DNA of 64,000 bases from Phytopythium helicoides (Eukaryota > Oomycota > Peronosporomycetes > Pythiales > Pythiaceae). The notes under the pieces are model-generated. The model worked only from the letters and a program-made list of their open reading frames with translations, was not told where the DNA came from and did not search any database. This document shows, in pieces, positions 55,391-64,000 of the stretch (positions within the stretch are counted from its first letter, which is position 1; each line of letters opens with the position of its first letter). The stretch is taken from positions 124,001 to 188,000 of the forward strand of contig JANFNE010000020.1 of NCBI GenBank assembly GCA_024867545.1, read 5' to 3'. The position numbers were made by a program, and so were the translations under genes.

Positions 55391-56960
55391 GCTGCTTGCT
55401 GGTGCTGGATCCTCTTTTGGGTGTCAAAGTTTGAACTCTGACCGACTCATCATCAGGTGCGCCGCGATTATTGGACGTTATTTACGATACACTGTTGCCA
55501 GTAAATGGACCGCATGGGATGTCGCCTCTGCAGAGTCTGCACGAATGCTGCTGCTCATTTACATGAAGTCTTTGGAGCCCAGCCAGGCACTGAACGTCAT
55601 GAGGACTATCTAGGCGACTCGACGGCATAACTCGACTGGATTTCTCGGACGCGTTGAAGGCGTGCCACTTGCTCCATGGTTGCGTCGTGTTGGAGTTCGT
55701 GTGCGGCCAGAATTTTCCTACGCTAACACGTCGAGGATTCCAACGCACGATGTTGCAAGGCTGCATCCTTGCTCCACCGTTTTCGATCCTTCTTCCATGC
55801 AATCCAAGTGTGGAGTTCTAGCTGCTCAAGGGTGTCGCCGCGCTTTGTTCATCAGGCTTCCAATATGTTTTGCTTTGCTTACAAAACGGGAGCTACGTCG
55901 TGGATGCGCGAGGACTTCAACTTGGACTCTCGGCAAGGGTGAGGCCTTCGGCTCCAAGATTTCTTCGCCTCAGCCGGCGATTTGCAAGATGGTGTCCAAG
56001 CGACCGCATTTTCCTGGCTCACGACCCACGTCCAAGTCTCTATTCGACCATGCCAGCTCGCAGTCGCGGCGACGGCTAGCCTGTGAGCCACGGCAATCCA
56101 CTTTTCCATGGCCCGCTGGTCCGGGTTTCCTTGCTGTAGTACCAGTGGATCAAGGCAAAATCACCCCCGTGATATAGGCTGCGCCGCGTTGAGATCTCAC
56201 AAGCAGCGCGGACTCAAGACGGAGGCAGGCGACAACCAGGCGACGAGCGTTCAGCCCTGGTGCCAGCGAGTGGATACGGATACAACAGCAAATCGATTAA
56301 ACATCCATGAGTGGAAAGATCCACCGGCGTTCGCATGGAGTTGCATCGCCGTCTCACGTCCTGCAGCCCACAACCTCTGCACTGAGATGCCAGCATTGGG
56401 ATCCCCCATGAGCATCAACAAATAACCACTTTTGAATCTGTGACGACACGATCGCATGACGCCGTCGAGATCGCAGCCAGCAACAGCAGCAAACGGAGCA
56501 CGCGGCGGACACATCGGCTCGAAACCCCTGCGACAGCCAGCGATCCAGCGTGGCCCCAATCCAATCCGCCAACGTTGGCTGGATGGATTTTGCCAAGTCA
56601 CAGGGGCTCGTCTACGCGCGGAAATCGACGCGGGCGGGGCGACATCGCGGCTCGAGATTCGTTTCTGGTGTGGCGCACGCGCGCGTCCGGCGGCGTCATC
56701 GCCCGCGCGCTCAGGTGCGTCGCCGCACGCACGCCAGCAAGTTCGGCGGGGCAAAGCCGGCGCCAGCGCCGTTTGTATGGCGCTCAGTATGCGGCGGCGG
56801 CGCCACCTTCAGCGCGGCATGGCTGGCACCCAGTCGCTGGCGTTTCGCCGCTTTCACTGGCGGAATGTATGCGGCTCATTCGTGCGTATCTTTTTCCGCG
56901 GCGCCCGACCACCGCACCACACCCGCCCACTTCGAGAAAGGCCAGGCAGCCCCCGCGACG
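55391..56960. other. Intergenic region upstream of MFS copy 2, no gene seen
   Basis: 1.57 kb. A frame on the plus strand is open from 56550 into MFS copy 2, but has no domain and starts mid-promoter. GTTTGTATGG (reverse CATACAAA-type) lies at 56771-56780, about 190 bases before the MFS ATG. No transposon or RNA gene was recognised. Confidence 0.45.
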
Positions 56961-58436
56961 ATGGCGCCGCCGCTACGCCCCAAGCTGCAGGTCTCGTACG
57001 GCTCGCTGGAGCCCAAGGCGCTGCCCAACTTCGACGCGAGCCCGCGCGAGCGCCACCCGCGCCGGCTGTGGCAGTGGTACGTCAACATGGCGCTCGTCAA
57101 CTTCGTCGAGTTCTCGGCAGAGTCCTCGCGCGGCGTCGTGCTCGCCACGCTCTTCCTATACACCAAGTCGCTCGGCGGAGACCTCGCCTTCATGGGACTG
57201 CTCACCTCGCTCTTCTCGGTCGGCCGCCTCATCTCGTCCACGGTCTTCGGGTGGATGTGCGACCGCTACTCGTTCAAGTCGGTCTACCTCGTGTCGTCGG
57301 CGATTTGTCTCGTGGGCAACATCATCTACGTGCTGGCGGACCCGCATGTGAGCAACAGCTTGACGGTGCTGGCGGTGAGTCGGTTCCTGGTGGGCTTTGG
57401 CGCCGGTAACCGCAGCGTGTGTCGCGCGAACGTCGCCAAGCTCACCAGCGTCAACCAGCGACTGCGCTACCTCACGATCCTCGCAACGGTAGTGTTCCTC
57501 GGATACGCTCTGACGCCGGGGCTTGGAAGCCTTGTCGCCAACACGGACGTCTTCTTCCTCGGAGTGCACTTCAACAAGTACACGTGTCCTGGCATGATCC
57601 TGATCGCACTCAACATCATGACGATCGTCACGATGCTCGTGGTCTTTGACGAGACTGTGAGCATCGATGACGGCCCGCTGGACTCGCCTAGCGAGCAAGC
57701 CAAGAAGAATCCGCTGAACGACCCCACAAACCTCCCGGACCGCATCGTCAACATTGGCGCGATCGTCTTCATCATGCTCAACTTCAACGCACGCGGCATT
57801 CTGTCGGTGTTCGAGACGGTCAACATCCCGCTCTTCCTCCAGGTCACCGGCAGCGACCCAGCGAGCACTTCGGCTGTCATCGAGGCATCCAACTTCCAGT
57901 TCTACCTCGGTCTGATTGGACTTTTATCGTACTTTTCGATTGAGTACTTCCGCCACAGCATGTCGGACGTCAACTGGGTGCAGCTCGGCTTCGGAATGCT
58001 TTTGGCTGGTAACATTCTCCTGGTAATTGCGCCGTCCGAGCTGACATTCCCGCGACTTGGTCTCGCTGAGCTGCTAGTTTGGAGCATCGGCTGCCCAATC
58101 ACGACCGCCGTTGTTGTTGCAGCATTTTCCAAGCTGCTTGGTGGCCGTCCTCAAGGCACGCTCATGGGACTGCTCGGATCGGCTGCGTCTGTATCGCGCA
58201 TTGTTCTCCCTCTCGTGCCCGCTGCCATCTCGTCGATGACGCCGGTGTTCTGGATCAACATTGCGCTGTGCGCGATCAGCATCGCGAGCCTGTGGTGGTA
58301 TGCACGACTGGTTTACGCCACGAAGTTGGAGCTGATGGAAGACCCTGAGAGCGGTGTGACCTCCCTGGATTTGCCGGAGGACCCACGATCGCCCATTCAT
58401 GCCGAGCGGGTCGACTACAATGGCGCCAAGGAGTGA
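56961..58436 (+). CDS. MFSD8-like major facilitator transporter, copy 2
   Basis: Single exon, 491 residues from ATG 56961 (MAPPLRPKLQVSYGSLEPKA). It is colinear with copy 1, differing mainly in the N-terminus, the loop after the middle segment (SEQAKKNPLNDPTNLPDRI), and scattered hydrophobic changes. All motif blocks are kept (RFLVGFGAGNRSVCRANV, LGGRPQGTLMGLLGSA). The C-terminal tail (SGVTSLDLPEDPRSPIHAER) is shared too. Tandem duplication on the same strand explains the pair. Substrate unknown. Confidence 0.88.
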   Translation: MAPPLRPKLQVSYGSLEPKALPNFDASPRERHPRRLWQWYVNMALVNFVEFSAESSRGVVLATLFLYTKSLGGDLAFMGLLTSLFSVGRLISSTVFGWMCDRYSFKSVYLVSSAICLVGNIIYVLADPHVSNSLTVLAVSRFLVGFGAGNRSVCRANVAKLTSVNQRLRYLTILATVVFLGYALTPGLGSLVANTDVFFLGVHFNKYTCPGMILIALNIMTIVTMLVVFDETVSIDDGPLDSPSEQAKKNPLNDPTNLPDRIVNIGAIVFIMLNFNARGILSVFETVNIPLFLQVTGSDPASTSAVIEASNFQFYLGLIGLLSYFSIEYFRHSMSDVNWVQLGFGMLLAGNILLVIAPSELTFPRLGLAELLVWSIGCPITTAVVVAAFSKLLGGRPQGTLMGLLGSAASVSRIVLPLVPAAISSMTPVFWINIALCAISIASLWWYARLVYATKLELMEDPESGVTSLDLPEDPRSPIHAERVDYNGAKE

Positions 58437-58505
58437 TCAGTGGAGCGACAATCTTTTCACAAAGCAAACTCTCGCATTTATCTATAATAAATTCCTGTGA
58501 TGCAT

Positions 58506-59712
58506 CTAGATAGCTACGTGCGCGAGGGTCTCAGTCGCAGAGTCAACGCGGATTCTCACTGGAGTGGATGCTTGATGGAGGCCGCTAGCAGAGATTGACC
58601 GAGCAATCCGGCGTCGAGTTCCAGCCTTGAGCACCGGAAGCGTCGACATCACCTTGTCGGACGTGGCATTTCCGATCAAGTCAGCATGATCCAGCAGGTC
58701 TGTCGGGACGGAGAATGATTGCAATGGCAGCTCGGGCTCATCTGCAAAACTGTCACCATCATACGAATTAGAATCATCGGATTTGAGGCAGGGCTGGCAT
58801 TTCCGCAGAAGATACACACCTGATACCTGACTGGACAACGGTCAGTGAGCACATTGCGAGGCAGTTGTCTTGACCAGCCCACTCGTCGGAGAAATGAGAG
58901 TCCTTGCCGCTGCTGGGAGAGACGTCGTACACGACTGGGTAACAGAGCAACAGCCCTGCGATGGCAGGATGGCTGAGTTGACCTTGGGGCAGCCACTCGA
59001 TGGCTCGCTTTCGAGGCTGTGACTCTCGAGCGGCGAGCAGCTCCGCACAAACCGAGCGCACTGCCTCGGACACTTGAACTCTTCTTTCTACTGGACTGTG
59101 ATCTTCCGCATCATGTGTGCAGTTCAAACTTGGAATCAGGACCGGAAAGCCTACATCCGAGCTAGCGTTGACTAGCACGAGCGCGCTAAAGTTGCTTGCA
59201 AGGTCCAGACACTTCTCTCGGACGAACACCGGCACGTTGATGAAGAAGATGTTGCCACCCAAGAGCACTGCAGTCACATCTTGATACGATCCGAGCGGCT
59301 CCATTCGCTCGAGTGAGTTGAGCAGGAAGCTGGCTACGTCGATCTCAAGAGCGCAGTTGTCGACAAGGCACGCCGGGCGAATCCCTGACGCTACCAGAAG
59401 CAGCTGCTCGAGAAGCACTGCAACCTGCCCAACAGACAGACGTCCCCGTTGCCTCGACTTTCGTCCACGCTGGGCCGAGTAGAATTCCCGAGATATCACG
59501 TTGTGGACAGCGGAAGCAAGCCTCGATCTCTCCTCAAGCAGCGGAAAGTCCCAGTTGTCAGTTGAGTGGCGGCGGAGAAGGCGCTTGCCAGCGAGCAGCA
59601 GCTTGCTACATTGAGTTAGGTGCAGCGCATCTTCAGGCGGCAGGAGCTGCTCGACCTCGGCCCCGCATGGAGACAGCAGCAGCAGCTCCCACTTGGAGGC
59701 CGTGCCAATCAT
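58506..59712 (-). CDS. C1orf74/UPF0739-like protein
   Basis: Two exons on the minus strand: 59712-58827 and 58741-58506, with an 85-nt intron; 373 residues. Recognisable blocks: LVASGIRPACLVDNCALEID, LLLCYPVVYDVSPSSG and DNCLAMCSLTVVQS, which match the UPF0739 family (human C1orf74). The family has no established function. The C-terminal exon is Ser/Thr-rich and polar (VLKAGTRRRIARSISASGLH). Its stop is 69 nt from the MFS copy 2 stop (tail to tail). Confidence 0.75.
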
Positions 59713-59989
59713 CCGATTCGCTTTTGATCATGGTCGTCACCGGGCTGGAGCTAATTCTGCGGTTTTACAGTAAATCGCTGCTCAGTACCTGTTGAAGTGC
59801 TACAATAATTTCTGACCGAGCCTTTGAAATTGCAACGATGAGCGAGCACCACAGCGCTTCAACATGTTTGCGATCGCTGCATGTAGTGAACCAGGAATCG
59901 CAAGCGAAAACGTAGTGTAATTACACTCTATGCTTTTTCGAAGATCTATCGACCATTCGAGCAGCAGCAGCAGCTCTAATGGGACCGCG

Positions 59990-61371
59990 CTACCGCACTT
60001 CGCCGAATTGCTGGTGTCCGGTAGCCTGCGCATGGGCTTGAGCTTCTTTCTGCACCATCGCACACACGTTACGCTGTCAGTGAAAGACTGCTTGAAATAT
60101 GCACTTACAGCTCATGATACAAACCTGCCCAACAAATGCTTGGCGGCAAACCAGACAGCGGATGCTGAAACGATTGACATCCGTGAACTCATGGTTCTGC
60201 GCACATGCACATGTTGCCTGTGAGATTTATTGCGAGAGCAGACAGATGTAACATCACCACAAGCTCAAACGAACCTGATGCGCTGCAACAGCCACTTCGC
60301 TTGCCTTCTCGACCTGCATCAATGCCACAGAGCACATCAGACTACGTTCTTCCATTCTACTTCATGATCAACATTACCTTGGCAAAATCATTGATTGAAA
60401 ACAGAGCAATGTCTTGGCGCTCAGAGGCTGTCGCCGAAGGAGACTCAACTACTAGGTCGTAGTGAATTCCATCGTAGAGCAGGAACATGCGCTGGGAGTA
60501 GCCCTGGTCTTCACCGTAGCAAAGCCGGCTCATGCTCGTAACATCGAAAACCACGATCTCGACCTTGAAGTGCGCCGCAAGGATCGATACCTCGATCTCG
60601 CCGCCCCAAGACTTGTCGTCCAAGATCCACGCGCAGTACTCACTTACAGGTCGGCCCAGGAAGACCTCCGAGTACATGTCCGGGTTGGCAAGGATCGCAT
60701 CCTGCAGCTTCATCGGTTAGATGGCACTGAATCGTAATCCCGAACTCTTTGCAGCAGCGCACCCGAATGAGTCCGCGCATCATGGGTCCATTGCCTTCCT
60801 TGCCCATTTTGAGTGCGTAGCTGCAGCGCAAGAAACCAAGCCAGTAACCACCGTGAAAAAAAGTGTCCGTCAATTTGAAGCACAACAGATCGCCATACCC
60901 AACCGCGTTGAAGAGGCAGCTGTTGTCAGCGGGTACAACTCGACGCAGGAACACGGTGGCGGGTCTCGAGGGCCCACCACCGCCTCCTCCACTGCCCAGC
61001 GGTGCCTTGACAACCAGCACCGAGCCCGAGCGAATGCCCAGCGCCGCCAGCGCGCTCTCCTGCTCGCAAATCCTCGTCACAACCAGCTCCCTCGGCCTCT
61101 TCACGTTGTCGCCATCATGCAACGCACCCCTGGGGCGTCGACCACCTTGGGCGGGTACCCCGCCATGACTGCGTGTGCAGGAGCAGCGTCCGTCAGATTC
61201 CTCGATGATCACCTGCTGGTGGAATCGCCGCAGCGCACCGTGCTGGTCCTCGGGCAAGATGCCCGTCTTCTCGAGCAGCGCGGCGCGCAGCCCATCGAGC
61301 GTGAGGTCGTCCGCGAGCCCCAGCAGCTTGAGCGACGCGCCGTCCGCGAACGTGACCTTGAAATTCAGCAT
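59990..61371 (-). CDS. YOD1: OTU-type deubiquitinase YOD1/OTU1
   Basis: Eight exons on the minus strand: 61371-61239, 61168-61128, 61062-60899, 60820-60763, 60701-60378, 60313-60275, 60217-60125, 60049-59990; 303 residues. UBX-like N-terminus (MAGYPPKVVDAPG, LGIRSGSVLVVK). OTU core: RRVVPADNSCLFNAVGY with catalytic Cys in NSCLF and the Asp in PADN; MYSEVFLGRPVSEYCAWILD; WGGEIEVSILAAHFKVEIVV; MFLLYDGIHYD with the catalytic His. C-terminal C2H2 zinc finger (CLVCRQAF...HAQATGH). All three parts are in family order. Known role: cleaves ubiquitin chains with the AAA ATPase p97/Cdc48 in ER-associated degradation. Confidence 0.92.
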
Positions 61372-62121
61372 GTCCGTCGGGCGAGCTTCTCGCGCCGGCT
61401 AGGTTATGTGAAGGGATTTTGTTTCAGTGAGCTCTTCGGAAAAGATGCCCCGAATAGAGGCCCCTGCGGTGTCGACGTCACTCCCGTGGGGCTCATGAGC
61501 ATTCCCTGCAGTCGTTTCGCTTGGGTTTGAGACACGAGCGACCGAGCGGTGGAGGGCCGCGGGCACTCGTGTCTTTTTGCATGGCGCCGCGTGCCTTGGG
61601 TGGCGGTGATGTCACGAGCAGGGCTGCAAGGCTATAGTGGTGGTGGTGGAGCGAACGTACGGTGAAGGTCTCGCGATGGTGTGTGCTTTCTCGCACGCAG
61701 CTGGTGCAGAATCAAGCGGCCAAGCGAGAGAGTCCCAAGGTGCTCGACTCGAGCACCAACGTGTGCATGACAAGCAGGTCGCTGTAGGAGAAGGCGCCAG
61801 CGGCGTGGGCTTTTTTAGGGCGCCGAGCGCGTTCGCCTTGTCATGCAGGGCCGATCAGTGGCTCCGAGAGCCGCTGGCTGGATCATCAAGGGTTGCCAGC
61901 CGCCAAATGGCTGCTCTTTTTTTCCAGCCACACGTCCGTCCGACTCGTTTATAAAAAAAAAAAAAAAAAAAAAAACTCGTGTGGGACACGCTTTCTCTTG
62001 GAAATTGTATGCTGCCCATAAGGTTTTTTGCGCTCCGGACTGGAAACGTCGCGGCAACCAGCAAGCAGGTCGAGGGACAAGGCCAGAGCCACAGACGCCG
62101 CGCGCCACACACTCGACGCCC
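61372..62121. other. Intergenic region between divergent YOD1 and CCT gene, with A23 tract
   Basis: 750 bases. It holds a run of 23 A at 61953-61975, preceded by TTTATA. The A tract lies about 150 bases before the CCT start codon. No gene seen. Confidence 0.5.
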
Positions 62122-62853
62122 ATGCTGCTGTCCAGGAAGCGCGCGCGAGAGCCGCCGAGCGCCCGCGGGCTGCTGCGGGACCTGCGCGACGCGTACGGCG
62201 CCGCCCGGGGGCCGGACGAGGCCGAGCGCCAGCGCGCCGCGCGCTCGCAGGTGCGCGCCGAGCTGCAGCGCCACAACGCGGACGCGGACGCGCAGGTGGC
62301 CAGCGCCAGGCTGCGCTCGCAGGAGCTCTTCCTCAGCGTCGTGCTCGAGTGGCAGCGATGCGCGGACGCCGAGCCGGCGGAGCTCGCGTGGACCAGCGCG
62401 GGCTCCTGCTGCTCGTCCTCGGTCGTCTCCGACTCGGAGGCGGACGACTCGGACGGCGAGGGGCGCAGGACGCGCCAGAGCGGCGCGGACGACGGACAGC
62501 CATCGTCCAGGTGCGCGAGTGCCGAGGAAGGGATGGATGCTGGCGGTGGGAGCTCACGGGTGAATTGAATGCGCAGGGGCTACGAGGTGCCGGCGACGCT
62601 GCCACCGCTGCGGCTGGACTGCATCCCCAAGGAATCAGAGGGCAAGAAGATTGGCGCGTACACGCCGCGCGCGCGCCGCGAGCTGCTGCGCAGATACATG
62701 GCCAAGCGCGCCAAGCGGCTCTCGCAGCACACGGTGCGCTACCGCGTGCGGAAAACGCTGGCGAACGCGCGGCCGCGCGTCAAGGGCCGCTTCGTCAAGA
62801 CGCAGCAGCCGCTCACGGCCGCGGCCGTCGAGGCCATGAAGAGCGAAGCGTGA
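62122..62853 (+). CDS. CCT-motif protein (putative transcription regulator)
   Basis: Two exons: 62122-62510 and 62577-62853 with a 66-nt intron; 221 residues. The first 110 residues are Arg/Ala-rich with a helical segment (LLRDLRDAYGAARGPDEAER) and an acidic Ser stretch (SDSEADDSDGEG). The C-terminal exon holds the CCT motif: TPRARRELLRRYMAKRAKRL and VRYRVRKTLANARPRVKGRF, a basic two-helix region like that of plant CONSTANS and TOC1. Such proteins bind DNA and NF-Y-type partners in plants; a nuclear role is inferred here. Confidence 0.8.
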
Positions 62854-63350
62854 CGCGCGACCTATTTCCCGTTTTGCCTGTGTACACTAGTCTCCGAGTC
62901 GGAGCTCCAGTATTTTGAACTGCATCTCCTCCATCTCCGCTCGCGCGGCAAGCCAATAGAGGGCCATTTATCTCTCGACACTTTGCTTTGGGTGGCATTG
63001 CATCGCCTTCATCTACTTGAGTCTCATTTGCTCAGCAAGCATTTTTGCGATTGCATGTGAAGGTCTTGGGTTGCACTGGCGAATAGTTGTACGCCACGTA
63101 CGTACTTCAACCTGCACGTATAGGCGTTTCGTTCTGATCCCTTTGCGCACCAAAGGTCACAGCGTCAAGAACTTGCATCAGCATCACATGGCAAACACGA
63201 CTTCAACACGAAAAGCTCAGCTCTTGCATTCCCCATGTGCAGAGTGAGTTTCTTTTTTATGCTTTACACACTCGGACGGTGCTGCTAGAACTGGTTGCCG
63301 AATTTTTTTGAGCTCTAGCTTCCACTTACGTTCTCAGCCACTCTAAACGT
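62854..63350. other. Intergenic spacer between convergent genes
   Basis: 497 bases, the 3' flanks of the CCT gene and the UPRT-like gene. No open frame with a motif. Confidence 0.4.
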
Positions 63351-64000
63351 TTACCCGCGAGAGAAGAAGGACGTGATCTTCTTGGTGATCGTCTTCTTGA
63401 GGTCACCATCGTCGCCCTTGCCGGGCTCCTCGTCATCGGCGTCTGGGAGCTCGACAACTGAGCTAGGTGCCCCAGCGTAGCGAGCCTCAAACTCACCGAT
63501 GCCGGGCACAATGTTCCCTTCCTTGTCGCGGCTGGCATCAAACGAGGCAGTCACGAGACGAGCATCACCAAAAGTCTACATAATAACCATATCGAAGGTG
63601 AGATTTAGCCAGAATGGGATGTGTTGGCAGACCCATGTACAAACCTCGCAGAACTTGTCAGCAGCTTCCGGGCAGGTCACTAGCGTAACCAGTGTGATCT
63701 TCTCCTCCTCGACACCTTCTTGCTGCAGCAACTGGTAGGCGACTTACGTTGTCAAATCGGACTTCTAATGCTGTGAGATCGCGTTTACCACTTACATGCA
63801 TAATCTTGCGCACTTGCTCGATGGCGGAGAACTCGGGGCAAAGCAAAAGGACTTCGTGCTCGTCCAGGCCTTCTGGGAGAGTAGACTTCACAATCTATTG
63901 CAACAACAACAACAACAAATAGCAGTGAGCAATCCATGGCACGAGCCATACTGCCAATCAGCTGTACCTTAGCATCGCCCTTCTTGCGCTCTTCGACCAG
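63351..64000 (-). CDS. Uracil phosphoribosyltransferase-like protein, 5' truncated by window
   Basis: The gene reads leftwards and begins beyond base 64000. Visible exons: 64000-63968, 63894-63796, 63731-63645, 63575-63351 (148 residues). The sequence follows the C-terminal half of UPRT: HEVLLL, then GVEEEKITLVTLVTCPEAAD, DARLVTASFD and NIVPGIGEFEARYAG, the last block being the uracil-binding IVPG-x-G-x-F. At the site of the PRPP loop (normally D-P-x-x-A-T-G-G-S) it reads CPEFSAIEQV, so the PRPP signature is missing. A 35-residue basic/Gly-rich tail follows. It may be an inactive or regulatory paralogue, as in UPRT domains fused to uridine kinase. Confidence 0.65.

Noticed and set aside
56550..56960. 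Long N-terminal extension of MFS copy 2
   Set aside because: It lacks hydrophobic or family sequence, and copy 1 has no counterpart.
61063..61170. Frameshift in YOD1 near the CCCC run at 61127-61130
   Set aside because: Two introns (61238-61169 and 61127-61063) with consensus ends explain the change of frame.

Overview
The window is nuclear DNA from a flagellate-forming eukaryote, most probably an oomycete (a Pythium/Globisporangium- or Phytophthora-like stramenopile; the group is inferred, not proven). The support is compact gene spacing, short GT-AG introns (about 44-160 nt, often with a CTGAC/CTAAC branch-point-like motif), GC-rich third positions, an intraflagellar transport gene (IFT20), and a mix of animal-like (major vault protein, MTRR, ataxin-10), plant-like (CCT motif, PEX4, H3.3-type histone) and bacterial-like (Aat) proteins. 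Exon structures were worked out by hand from frame continuity, splice signals and family resemblance.

Layout. 0-6 kb: 3' part of a RasGEF gene, a bacterial-type Aat transferase, and a coiled-coil protein with a frame break. 6-18 kb: a possible small Cys-rich gene, WDR24 (GATOR2/SEACAT), a SEL1L/HRD3-like ERAD protein sharing a promoter with TGS1 (cap trimethylation), and PEX4 sharing a promoter with IFT20. 18-31 kb: histone H3 (H3.3-like), ATXN10, a DENND4-like Rab GEF, MTRR (diflavin reductase) and a CocE/PepX-type hydrolase. 31-47 kb: a long non-coding stretch, a triple-CCCH/CUE protein, an unknown Gln-rich nuclear-type protein, a repeat-bearing spacer, a RING protein, a protein combining a CID-like and a SET-like domain, and major vault protein. 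47-64 kb: an ankyrin protein, THOC1, two tandem MFSD8-like MFS transporters flanking a short-chain dehydrogenase, a C1orf74/UPF0739-like protein, the deubiquitinase YOD1/OTU1, a CCT-motif protein, and the 3' part of a uracil-phosphoribosyltransferase-like gene.

This is mainly a housekeeping region. Two genes (SEL1L-like, YOD1) belong to ER-associated degradation; TGS1 and THOC1 act on RNA; WDR24, DENND4 and RasGEF act in nutrient, membrane or GTPase signalling. I see no sign that neighbours form a single pathway. The best leads are the CID+SET protein, the Aat homologue, a gene-conversion tract between the MFS copies, the UPRT-like protein that lacks its PRPP loop, a recurrent CATACAAA-type motif upstream of several genes, and several unexplained repeats and inverted repeats. 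Two genes carry single-base frame breaks that may be assembly errors.
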